Shown: positions 56,927 to 64,000 of the stretch, one piece after another
Layout of the letters: every line of letters starts with the position of its first letter
Position numbering within the stretch: position 1 is the first letter of the stretch
Source of the DNA: Streptomyces monashensis
Lineage (GTDB): Bacteria > Actinomycetota > Actinomycetes > Streptomycetales > Streptomycetaceae
Assembly: GCF_001866665.1 (NCBI RefSeq)
Contig: NZ_MLYO01000035.1
Coordinates: forward strand, 1-64,000
Direction of reading: 5' to 3'
Length of the DNA stretch: 64,000 nucleotides
The notes under the pieces: model-generated
The model's database searches: none
Seen by the model: the letters and a program-made list of their open reading frames with translations, nothing else
What the model was told of the DNA's origin: nothing
Made by a program: the position numbers and the translations under genes

Positions 56927-57961
56927 GTGACCACACGGCTTGCCGATATCGCTGCGCAGGCGGGGGTGAGCGAAGCGACCGTCAGCAGGGTCCTCAACGG
57001 GAAGCCGGGCGTCGCCGCCACCACCCGTCAGTCCGTGCTGGCCGCGCTGGACGTCCTCGGCTACGAGCGCCCGGTGCGGCTGCGGCAGCGCAGCGAGGGG
57101 CTGGTCGGTCTGATCACCCCCGAGCTGGAGAACCCGATATTCCCGGCCCTGGCCCAGGTCATCGGCCAGGCGCTGACCCGCCAGGGCTATACGCCGGTGC
57201 TCGCCACGCAGACCCCGGGCGGGTCGACCGAGGACGAGCTGACCGAGATGCTCGTGGACCGCGGGGTCGCCGGGATCATCTACGTCTCCGGGCTGCACGC
57301 GGACACCACCGCCGACATGCAGCGCTACGAGCGGCTGCGGGCGCAGGGCGTGCCGTTCGTGCTGGTGGACGGCTTCTCGCCGAAGGTGCAGGCGCCCTTC
57401 ATCTCCCCCGACGACCGGGCCGCGATGACGCTCGCGGTGACCCACCTGGTGTCCCTGGGCCACACCCGGATCGGGCTGGCGCTCGGGCCGAAGCGGTTCG
57501 TGCCCGTGCAGCGCAAGATCGAGGGGTTCGTGCGGGCCGTGCAGGACCAGCTGGGGCTGGACGCCGGCACGGTCGAGGCGGAGCTGATCCAGCACTCGCT
57601 GTACACCCTGGAGGGCGGTCAGGCGGCGGCGAGCGCGCTCATCGACCGCGGGTGCACGGCCGTGGTGTGCGCGAGCGACATGATGGCGCTCGGCGCCATA
57701 CGGGCCGCCCGGCAGCGGGGGCTGGAGGTGCCGCGCGACGTCTCGGTGGTCGGTTTCGACGACTCCCCGCTGATCGCGTTCACCGATCCGCCGCTGACCA
57801 CCGTGCGCAAGCCGGTGCCGGCGATGGGGCAGGCGGCGGTGCGCACACTGCTGGAGGAGGTCGGCGGAACGCCCGCGCCGCACAGCGAGTTCGTCTTCAT
57901 GCCGGAGCTGGTGGTGCGCGGTTCGACCGCTTCGGCGCCGAACGTCCTCCGCACGCCGTAG
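56927..57961 (+). CDS. malR: LacI-family maltose regulator MalR
   Basis: 344 residues from the GTG at which the family begins (TTRLADIAAQAGVSEATVSRVLNGKPGVAATTRQSVLAALDVLGYERP, the LacI helix-turn-helix and hinge). A ligand-binding domain follows (VGLITPELENPIFPALAQVIGQALTRQGYTPVLATQ... CAGCTAVVCASDMMALGAIRAAR-like end). A GTG at 56834 has a better ribosome site (GAGGAG) and would add 31 residues of poor codon bias; it cannot be excluded. Represses malEFG and the amylase genes until maltodextrin binds. Confidence 0.93.
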   Translation: MTTRLADIAAQAGVSEATVSRVLNGKPGVAATTRQSVLAALDVLGYERPVRLRQRSEGLVGLITPELENPIFPALAQVIGQALTRQGYTPVLATQTPGGSTEDELTEMLVDRGVAGIIYVSGLHADTTADMQRYERLRAQGVPFVLVDGFSPKVQAPFISPDDRAAMTLAVTHLVSLGHTRIGLALGPKRFVPVQRKIEGFVRAVQDQLGLDAGTVEAELIQHSLYTLEGGQAAASALIDRGCTAVVCASDMMALGAIRAARQRGLEVPRDVSVVGFDDSPLIAFTDPPLTTVRKPVPAMGQAAVRTLLEEVGGTPAPHSEFVFMPELVVRGSTASAPNVLRTP

Positions 57962-58029
57962 AAGGTGCGGTTCGGACCCGACCTTGGGATGATCTGTCGG
58001 AGAAGCCTTTTCTGGCAGACTTGATGCCT

Positions 58030-58926
58030 ATGAGTGACTCGACCGTGACGCAGTCGGAAGGTCGCGAACAGGCGGCCGTTCCGAGGGCGGTCACGGACGA
58101 GGGCGCCCCGGGTCCGCGCCGCGGGTTGCGCCGGCCCCGGCGGCCCCGGCTCTGGTTCGAAGTCCTTCTGATCGCGGTGAGTTACTGGACGTACTCACTG
58201 ATCCGCAACGCCGTCCCGGAGCAGAAGGCCGAGGCGCTGCGCAACGCGGACTGGATCTGGCGCGCCGAGCACGTTCTGGGCATCGCCGTGGAACAGTCGG
58301 TCAACCACGCCGTGAATTCGGTGACTTGGCTGATCATCGGGATGAACTACTACTACGCCACACTGCACTTCGTCATCACGCTGGGGGTGCTGGTGTGGCT
58401 GTACCACTGGCATCCGGGGCGGTACGCGGCGGCCCGGCTGGTGCTCTTCGCGACCACGGGCGTGGCGCTCGTCGGTTACTACCTGTTCCCGCTCGCACCG
58501 CCCCGGCTGATGCGCGGCGGGCACTTCGTCGACACCGTGCTGGTGCACCACACCTGGGGCTCGATGGCCTCCGGCGACCTCAAGCACATGTCCAACCAGT
58601 ACGCCGCGATGCCGTCCATGCACATCGGCTGGTCGCTGTGGTGCGGGCTGACGATCTTCGCGCTGGCGTCCGTGCCGTGGGTGCGGGTGCTGGGGCTGCT
58701 GTATCCGATGACCACGCTTCTCGTCATCGTCTCCACCGCCAACCACTTCTGGCTCGACGCGGTGGGCGGTGTGCTCTGCCTGAGCTTCGGGTTCGGGGTG
58801 GCCCGGATCGTGTACGGGGCGGTGCCGCACCGGTTGCCGCGGGTCGTGGCGGAGCCGGTCGCGGGGGGTGCGGTTGCGGGGGACGCGGTCGCGGCACCGG
58901 CCGATCGTCACGTTCCGTCGCCGTAG
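58030..58926 (+). CDS. PAP2-superfamily membrane phosphatase/transferase
   Basis: 298 residues, five or six membrane segments. The motifs PPRLMRGGHFVD, AAMPSMHIGWSLW (PS-x-H) and IVSTANHFWLDAVGG (H-x-x-x-D) are the C2/C3-type active-site motifs of the inositol-phosphoceramide-synthase-like branch of PAP2. A lipid phosphate or headgroup is the likely substrate. Weak ribosome site; an ATG two codons upstream is equally possible. The 3' end overlaps glnE by 19 bases on the other strand. Confidence 0.88.
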   Translation: MSDSTVTQSEGREQAAVPRAVTDEGAPGPRRGLRRPRRPRLWFEVLLIAVSYWTYSLIRNAVPEQKAEALRNADWIWRAEHVLGIAVEQSVNHAVNSVTWLIIGMNYYYATLHFVITLGVLVWLYHWHPGRYAAARLVLFATTGVALVGYYLFPLAPPRLMRGGHFVDTVLVHHTWGSMASGDLKHMSNQYAAMPSMHIGWSLWCGLTIFALASVPWVRVLGLLYPMTTLLVIVSTANHFWLDAVGGVLCLSFGFGVARIVYGAVPHRLPRVVAEPVAGGAVAGDAVAAPADRHVPSP

Positions 58927-61922
58927 AACAGCTCCTCGACGGTGGTGCGCGCCCGGCGCGTCGTACGGCGGTACGCGTCCAGCATGTCCCCCGCGTGACC
59001 GGAGCCGTAGCCCAGGTAGCGGCCCACCGCCGCCAGCTCGCGCGGCTCCGTGGGGAAGGTGTCGCCCGCCCGGCCGCGGACCAGCATCACCGCGTTGCGC
59101 ACCCGGGTGGCCAGGACCCACGCCTCGTCCAGGATCTCCGTGTCCTCGGCGGACAGCAGCCCGGCCTCGCGGGCGGCGGCGAGGGCCTCGCGGGTACGGG
59201 TGGTGCGCAGGCCGGGCAGTTCCCAGCCGTGCCGGAGCTGGAGCAGCTGGACGGTCCACTCGACGTCCGACAGGCCGCCCGGGCCGAGCTTCGTGTGCAG
59301 CTTGGGGTCGGCGCCGCGCGGGAGGCGCTCGGACTCCATGCGGGCCTTCAGCCGGCGGATCTCGCGGACGGCGTCCTCGGTCAGGCCGTGGCGGGGGTAG
59401 CGGTGCGGGTCGATGAGCTCGGTGAAGCGCCGGCCGAGGTCCTCGTCCCCGGCGACCGGCTCGGCGCGCAGCAGGGCCTGCGACTCCCAGACCAGTGACC
59501 AGCGGCGGTAGTACGCCTCGTACGCCTTCAGCGTGCGCACCAGCGGGCCCGACTTGCCCTCCGGGCGCAGGTCGGCGTCGATGAGCAGCGGCGGGTCGGC
59601 GCTGGGGATCTGGAGCAGGCGGCGCATCTCGGCGACCACCTTGTTCGCGGCGGCGGAGGCCTCGTGCTCGGGCACGCCGTCCTGCGGTTCGTGGACGAAG
59701 AGGACGTCGGCGTCCGAGCCGTAGCCCAGCTCGTGGCCGCCGAACCGGCCCATCCCTATCATCGTGAAACGGGTCGGGAGCGTGTCGCCCCAGCCGTCGC
59801 GCACCACGGCGCGCAGGGTGCCGGCGAGGGTGGCCGCGGTGAGGTCCGAGACCGCCGCGCCGACCCGGTCCACCAGGGCGCCCTGGTCGGCCTCGGCCGG
59901 GCGGGTCTCGGTGCCGTAGGAGCCGACGATGTCGGCGGCGGCCGTGCGGAACAGCTCGCGCCGGCGTACGCCGCGGGCGGCGGTGACGCCCTGCTCGGCG
60001 TTCTCGGCGCGGCCCACCGCGGCGAGGATCTCCTGCTCCAGGGGGGTGCGCTCGCGGGGGGTGAGGCCGGCTCCGGGCATGCCGGTGCCGTCGCCGTCGC
60101 CCAGCAGGGCCACCGCCTCGGGGGCGCGCATCAGGAGGTCGGGGGCGAGGCGGCCCGCGGACAGGACGCGGGCGAGGTTCTCCGCCGCCGCGCCCTCGTC
60201 GCGCAGGAGGCGCAGGTACCAGGGGGTCTTGCCGAGCGCGTCGGAGACCTTGCGGAAGTTCAGCAGGCCCGCGTCCGGGTCCGCCGAGTCGGCGAACCAG
60301 CCGAGGAGGACGGGCAGGAGGGTGCGCTGGATGGCCGCCTTGCGGGTCACGCCGGAGGCCAGGGCCTCCAGGTGGCGCAGGGCCGCCGCCGGGTCGGCGT
60401 AGCCGAGGGCGACGAGGCGTTCGCGGGCCGCCACGGCGCTCAGCCGGGCCTCGCCCGGGCCGAGTTGGGCGACGGCGTCGAGGAGGGGGCGGTAGAAGAG
60501 CTTCTCGTGCAGGCGCCGTACGACGCCGGTGTGTCTCCTCCATTCGCGGTTCAGTTCCGCGACGGGGTCCGTGCGCAGGCCGAGGGAGCGGCCGAGGCGG
60601 CGCTGGTCCTCCTCGGCCACGGGAACGAGGTGGGTGCGGCGCAGGCGGTACAGCTGGATGCGGTGCTCCATGGCGCGCAGGAAGCGGTACGCCTCGTCCA
60701 GGCGGGCGGCGTCCTCGCGGCCCACGTAGCCTCCGGCGGCCAGGGCCTGGAGGGCGTCCAGGGTGGTGCCGCTGCGCAGGGCCTGGTCGGTGCGGCCGTG
60801 CACGAGCTGGAGGAGCTGGACGGCGAACTCGACGTCGCGCAGGCCGCCGGGGCCGAGTTTGAGTTCCCGGTCGATCTCGGAGGCGGGGATGTTGTCGATG
60901 ACGCGGCGGCGCATCTTCTGGACGTCCGGTACGAAGTTCTCACGTTCGGCGGCCTGCCAGACCAGGGGTTCGAGCGCGTCGACGTAGGCCCGGCCGAGGG
61001 CGGCGTCGCCGGCGACCGGGCGGGCCTTGAGCAGGGCCTGGAACTCCCAGGTCTTCGCCCAGCGTTGGTAGTAGGCGAGGTGGGAGGAGAGGGTGCGGAC
61101 GAGGGGGCCGTTGCGGCCCTCGGGGCGGAGGTTGGCGTCCACCGGCCAGATCGAGCCCTCGACCGTGGTCTCCGAGCAGATGCGCATGAGGTGCGAGGCG
61201 AGGCGGGTGGCGGCGGTGAGGGCCTTGGCCTCGGTGGCGGACTCCGTCGCCTCCGCCACGAAGATCACGTCCACGTCGGAGACGTAGTTCAGTTCGTGGC
61301 CGCCGCACTTGCCCATCGCGATCACCGCCAGGCGGCAGGCCGCGGCGTCCTCGGGGGCGCCCGCCTGTGCCATGGTGAGGGCGGTGCGCAGGGTGGCGGA
61401 CGCGAGGTCCGCGAGTTCGGCGGCGGTCTGGGCCACGTCCGTGGTGCCGCAGACGTCGCGGGCGGCGATGGAGAGCAGGCAGCGGCGGTAGGCCACGCGG
61501 AGCGAGACCGGGTCGGTGGCGTCGGCCAGGCCGCGCTCGAACTCCGCGAGGCCGGGGTGGAGGTCGTGCGGCTCGTAGGTGACCAGGGCCTGCCAGTCGG
61601 CGGGGTGGCGGGCGAGGTGGTCGGTGAGGGCGGTGGAGGCGCCGAGGACGCCCAGGAGGCGGTCACGGAGGGGTTTGGCCGCGATGAGGGTGTCGAGGAG
61701 TTCGCGGTGGTCCGTGGGGGTGGGCTGGGCCTCCAGGAGGCGGACGAGGCCGTGCAGGGCCAGGTCGGGGTCGGCGGTGGCGCCCAGGGCCGCGAGGAGG
61801 ACGGGGTCGTTGCGGACGGGGGCCAGTTCGGGGCCGTCGAGGAGGCGCTCGGCGGCGGAGGGGTCGGTGAAGCCGTGTCGTAGCAGGCGGGTGAAGGTGC
61901 TGCTCCTGCGGCCCGGCGTCAT
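58908..61922 (-). CDS. glnE: Glutamine synthetase adenylyltransferase/deadenylase
   Basis: 1004 residues, GGGAGG before ATG. Two nucleotidyltransferase halves are present. The N-terminal half has MGKCGGHELNYVSDVDVIFVAE and the C-terminal half has MGRFGGHELGYGSDADVLFVHE, both with the G-G-x-E-L-x-x-x-S-D-x-D metal-binding motif. The N-half removes and the C-half attaches AMP on glutamine synthetase I, here at Tyr397 of the glnA product. Full length, and both active sites look intact. Upstream (on its 5' side) is the gene-free repeat region. Confidence 0.98.
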   Translation of the reverse strand: MTPGRRSSTFTRLLRHGFTDPSAAERLLDGPELAPVRNDPVLLAALGATADPDLALHGLVRLLEAQPTPTDHRELLDTLIAAKPLRDRLLGVLGASTALTDHLARHPADWQALVTYEPHDLHPGLAEFERGLADATDPVSLRVAYRRCLLSIAARDVCGTTDVAQTAAELADLASATLRTALTMAQAGAPEDAAACRLAVIAMGKCGGHELNYVSDVDVIFVAEATESATEAKALTAATRLASHLMRICSETTVEGSIWPVDANLRPEGRNGPLVRTLSSHLAYYQRWAKTWEFQALLKARPVAGDAALGRAYVDALEPLVWQAAERENFVPDVQKMRRRVIDNIPASEIDRELKLGPGGLRDVEFAVQLLQLVHGRTDQALRSGTTLDALQALAAGGYVGREDAARLDEAYRFLRAMEHRIQLYRLRRTHLVPVAEEDQRRLGRSLGLRTDPVAELNREWRRHTGVVRRLHEKLFYRPLLDAVAQLGPGEARLSAVAARERLVALGYADPAAALRHLEALASGVTRKAAIQRTLLPVLLGWFADSADPDAGLLNFRKVSDALGKTPWYLRLLRDEGAAAENLARVLSAGRLAPDLLMRAPEAVALLGDGDGTGMPGAGLTPRERTPLEQEILAAVGRAENAEQGVTAARGVRRRELFRTAAADIVGSYGTETRPAEADQGALVDRVGAAVSDLTAATLAGTLRAVVRDGWGDTLPTRFTMIGMGRFGGHELGYGSDADVLFVHEPQDGVPEHEASAAANKVVAEMRRLLQIPSADPPLLIDADLRPEGKSGPLVRTLKAYEAYYRRWSLVWESQALLRAEPVAGDEDLGRRFTELIDPHRYPRHGLTEDAVREIRRLKARMESERLPRGADPKLHTKLGPGGLSDVEWTVQLLQLRHGWELPGLRTTRTREALAAAREAGLLSAEDTEILDEAWVLATRVRNAVMLVRGRAGDTFPTEPRELAAVGRYLGYGSGHAGDMLDAYRRTTRRARTTVEELFYGDGT

Positions 61923-61979
61923 GCTCGGCCTCCCCTGGATCTCGGTCGTCCTGGGCTGAGCCTAGCCGGAGGCGGGGGT

Positions 61980-62098
61980 GGGCAGCCCGGGCGACGGCGG
62001 TGGGGCAGCCCGGGCGACGGCGGTGGGGTGGCCCGGGCGACGGCGGTGGGCGGCCCGGGCGACGGCGGTGGGCGGCCCGGGCGACGGCGGTGGGGTGG
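61980..62098. repeat. Five tandem 22-23 bp repeats
   Basis: CCCGGGCGACGGCGGTGG recurs with starts at 61986, 62009, 62032, 62054 and 62076 (spacings 23, 23, 22, 22), with flanking bases GGGCAG/GGGTGG/GGCGG. It lies about 60 bases upstream of the glnE start. Confidence 0.9.
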
Positions 62099-62280
62099 AT
62101 GCCTGCGGCGGCCCGTGCCGGTCCGTGGGGGTTCAGGTCGCGCCCCGGCGGGGCGGTGAGTCGGTGCCGCGCCGGGTGGTGTCCGTCCTCGGTCCGGCGG
62201 ACTCTTGGGAGAGGGGCGGGGCGGTGTACGCGCCGGCCGCTGCGGGCGGACACCACCCGGCACGTCCCCTTCCCGCCGCG

Positions 62281-62690
62281 CGCGGCCGTCCGTCCCATCC
62301 GGTTCGGGTCGCGGCTCCCGGGAAGCCCCGGTCATCGGCCGCGGCCCCCCACTCGGTCCCAGGGAGGCGTCGTGCGCGGCCGTCCGCACCATCCGGCTCC
62401 GGGCGCGGCTCCCGGGAAGCCCCGGTCATCGGCCGCGGCCCCCCACTCGGTCCCGGGGAGGCATCGCGCGCGGCCGTCCGCACCATCCGGTTCGGGTCGC
62501 GGCTCCGGTCAGCGCCGGTCATCGGCCGTGGGCGGCCGTTCGGTCCCAGGAAGGCGGCGTGCAGTGATCCGGCCCATCCGGCTCCGAGCGCGGCTCCCGG
62601 GAAGCCCCGGTCATCGGCCGCGGCCCGCCACTCGGTCCCAGGAAGGCATCGCGCGCGGCCGTCCGCACCATCCGGTTCGGGTCGCGGCCG
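62281..62690. repeat. Tandem repeats of about 93 bp, four to five copies
   Basis: A unit containing CGCGGCCGTCC, CCATCCGG, GGGAAGCCCCGG and GTCATCGGCC repeats. GTCATCGGCC (last base varying) recurs at 62331, 62425, 62518 and 62610 (94, 93 and 92 bases apart), and a fifth partial copy begins near 62654. Copy four is the most diverged. Not coding. Confidence 0.88.
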
Positions 62691-62885
62691 CGAGAAGTGG
62701 CCGGCAGCCTCCGTGGGTCGCATTCGGACCGGGGAAGGCCGTCGGATCGGGGGGTGGTGGGCGCATCGGGCGTTCATCTCGTCTTCACCGTCTGGGTTGG
62801 GGGGCTTGGGGTGGGGGAATGTTGGCGTGTGCATGCTCTGTCCGCACCGCCAACCCCGTTCCTCTCCCCCCACCCGGAGGTTGAT

Positions 62886-63773
62886 GTGTCCGGCAGTTCC
62901 GTCTACCGCCGTGCCCGTACGGTCGTGGCATCGGCAACCGCCTTCGCCGCGGCAGCGGTCGGGCTGTGGGCCGGGCTCGGTGGCGCGTCCGCGCACGCCG
63001 CGAGCGCCGTTCCGAGCCCGGATCACGTGGTCGTCGTGGTCCTTGAGAACCATGCGTACAGCCAGGTCATCGGTTCCTCCAGCGCCCCGTACATCAACTC
63101 GCTGGTGTCGGGAGGTGCCAAGCTGACGCAGTCGTACGCCGAGACCCACCCGAGCCAGCCGAACTACTACGCCATGTTCTCCGGCGACACGCAGGGGGTG
63201 ACGGACGACAGCTGTGTCACCCCCGGGTTCTCCTCGGCCGCGAACCTGGCGTCCGAGGTGATCGCCGCGGGCCGGACCTGGGCCAGCTACAACGAGGATC
63301 TGCCCAGCCAGGGCGACACCTCGTGCAGCAGCGGCGACTACGCCCAGAAGCACAACCCCTGGTTCGGGTTCAGCAACGTCCCGACGGACAGCGCCATGAC
63401 GTTCGACCAGTTCCCGACGGACTACACCCAGCTCCCGCAGATGTCGTACGTCATCCCCAACCTGTGCAACGACATGCACGACTGCTCGGTGTCCACCGGT
63501 GACACCTGGCTGAAGAACAACCTCGGCGCGTACGCCACGTGGGCCAAGACCCACAACAGCCTGCTCGTCGTCACGTTCGACGAGGACAACCGGCTCAGCG
63601 GGAACCGCATCCCGACGGTTCTGTACGGGCAGCCGGTCACGGCCGGGGCGTCCAGCTCCACGACGTACAACCACTACGACCTGCTGCGCACCCTGGAGGA
63701 CACGCAGGGGCTGAGCACGCACGCGGGCAACGCCTCCTCCGCGCAGGACATCACCGGTATCTGGGCGTCCTGA
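62886..63773 (+). CDS. Secreted alkaline-phosphatase/phosphoesterase-like protein
   Basis: 295 residues, GTG start five bases after GGAGG. A signal peptide (VVASATAFAAAAVGLWAGLGGASAHA) leads into a phosphoesterase domain. DHVVVVVLENHAYSQVIGSSSAPYINSLVSGGAKLTQSYAETHPSQPNYYAMFSGD contains the first metal ligand region and the nucleophile-position Thr/Ser. LLVVTFDEDN and TTYNHYDLLRTLED are later metal ligands. It fits the phosphoesterase/acid-phosphatase class (PF04185-like) rather than classical PhoA. Exported; phosphate or phospholipid scavenging is plausible. The MFS gene starts one base after its stop. Confidence 0.9.
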   Translation: MSGSSVYRRARTVVASATAFAAAAVGLWAGLGGASAHAASAVPSPDHVVVVVLENHAYSQVIGSSSAPYINSLVSGGAKLTQSYAETHPSQPNYYAMFSGDTQGVTDDSCVTPGFSSAANLASEVIAAGRTWASYNEDLPSQGDTSCSSGDYAQKHNPWFGFSNVPTDSAMTFDQFPTDYTQLPQMSYVIPNLCNDMHDCSVSTGDTWLKNNLGAYATWAKTHNSLLVVTFDEDNRLSGNRIPTVLYGQPVTAGASSSTTYNHYDLLRTLEDTQGLSTHAGNASSAQDITGIWAS

Positions 63774-63774
63774 C

Positions 63775-64000
63775 GTGTACGTAGCGGACAGCCGCGCGAC
63801 GCAGACGTCCGCTGACGGCGCCGTCCGGCCTCCGGCCGGGCGGCGCCGGGGCGTGGTCGCTCCCGCCGTCCTCGCCCTGGGTGCCGTCAGTCTCGTCACG
63901 GACGTGTCGTCCGAGATGGTCACGGCCGTGCTGCCGTTGTACCTGGTGACGGGGCTCGGTCTGTCGCCGCTGGGCTTCGGGCTGCTGGACGGCATCTACA
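63775..64000 (+). CDS. MFS transporter, 5' part
   Basis: 75 codons visible before the window ends. GTG start one base after the phosphoesterase stop, so the two are likely co-transcribed. After a basic N-terminus (RPPAGRRRG) the first membrane segments VVAPAVLALGAVSLVTDVSSEMVTAVLPLYLVTGLGLSPLGFGLLDG match the opening of major-facilitator proteins with the SLVTDVSSEM motif. Substrate unknown. Confidence 0.8.
   Translation, partial: MYVADSRATQTSADGAVRPPAGRRRGVVAPAVLALGAVSLVTDVSSEMVTAVLPLYLVTGLGLSPLGFGLLDGIY

Larger units (their letters stand above)
61923..62885. other. Gene-free region with tandem arrays
   Basis: About 960 bases between the divergent glnE and phosphoesterase genes. It contains two different tandem-repeat arrays (described separately) and, near the right edge, the phosphoesterase promoter and ribosome site. 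Open frames spanning it on both strands change peptide register because repeat units vary between lengths that are and are not multiples of three, so none is accepted as a gene. Confidence 0.7.

Noticed and set aside
62281..62690. CRISPR array
   Set aside because: The repeated units are contiguous and about 93 bp long, similar over their whole length, with no short identical repeats separated by unique spacers. No cas genes are nearby.
62133..63995. Open frames across the repeat region and antisense to the phosphoesterase gene
   Set aside because: Repeat units of 91-94 bases rotate the reading frame, and the products are Pro/Arg/Gly-rich without domains. The strand of the phosphoesterase is clear from its signal peptide and ribosome site.

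Overview
The window is very GC-rich chromosomal DNA with codon use strongly biased to G/C at third positions. Several genes start with GTG, and long antisense shadow reading frames occur nearly everywhere. The gene content (lipB-lipA, glnA, glnII, glnE, the malR/malEFG cluster, DUF397/DUF5753 pairs, an NsdA-like regulator) is that of a Streptomyces core-chromosome segment. From memory the order follows the sucB-to-glnE stretch of S. coelicolor; this was not aligned.

Layout. 1-5.6 kb: 3' end of a dihydrolipoamide acyltransferase (E2), a GntR regulator and the pyruvate dehydrogenase E1 aceE, followed by a strong terminator. 5.6-17.1 kb: regulators and envelope genes (WYL regulator, DUF4240, XRE/DUF5753, DUF397, a PGRP-type amidase, a MarP-like membrane protease, GNAT, a TIGR01777 epimerase, an FAD oxidoreductase and an NsdA-like TPR regulator). 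17.4-19.3 kb: lipB and lipA, which make the lipoyl cofactor used by the E2 at the window start. 19.5-30 kb: DUF4191, flavin reductase, RDD protein, glnA with a GlnR box, an HtpX-like protease with PspAB, an ArsC-like protein, a repeat-rich secreted protein, an alpha/beta hydrolase and glnII with its own GlnR box. 30-41.5 kb: a short Cys-Cys leader peptide with alternative hairpins ahead of a winged-helix regulator, an SDR protein, an overlapping sensor kinase/response regulator pair, a DUF1996 secreted protein, a lipoprotein, a large membrane protein, and a PF10118/ferredoxin-reductase/TetR set.

41.6-58 kb is a starch and maltodextrin island. It holds a 1790-residue bifunctional amylase-pullulanase, an alpha-amylase with two CBM20-like modules, a decayed second alpha-amylase, an IS605-type tnpB element, an intracellular alpha-glucosidase, the maltodextrin ABC importer malEFG (no ATPase gene; a shared MsiK-type ATPase is presumably elsewhere) and the divergent repressor malR. 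CTTGCA/GCAAG-type sites lie in the two divergent promoter regions.

58-64 kb: a PAP2-type membrane protein, glnE (which modifies the glnA product; the target Tyr397 is visible), a roughly 0.95-kb gene-free stretch with two tandem-repeat arrays, a secreted phosphoesterase and the start of an MFS transporter.

The genes connect in three ways. lipA/lipB serve the E2. glnA, glnII and glnE form a split nitrogen-assimilation set with two recognisable GlnR operators. The mal/amylase island couples extracellular starch breakdown to import and repression. The most interesting unexplained points are the Cys-codon leader/attenuator before the regulator next to glnII, the tandem-repeat arrays beside glnE, the amylase pseudogene abutting tnpB, and a frame switch in coding signal at the amidase N-terminus.
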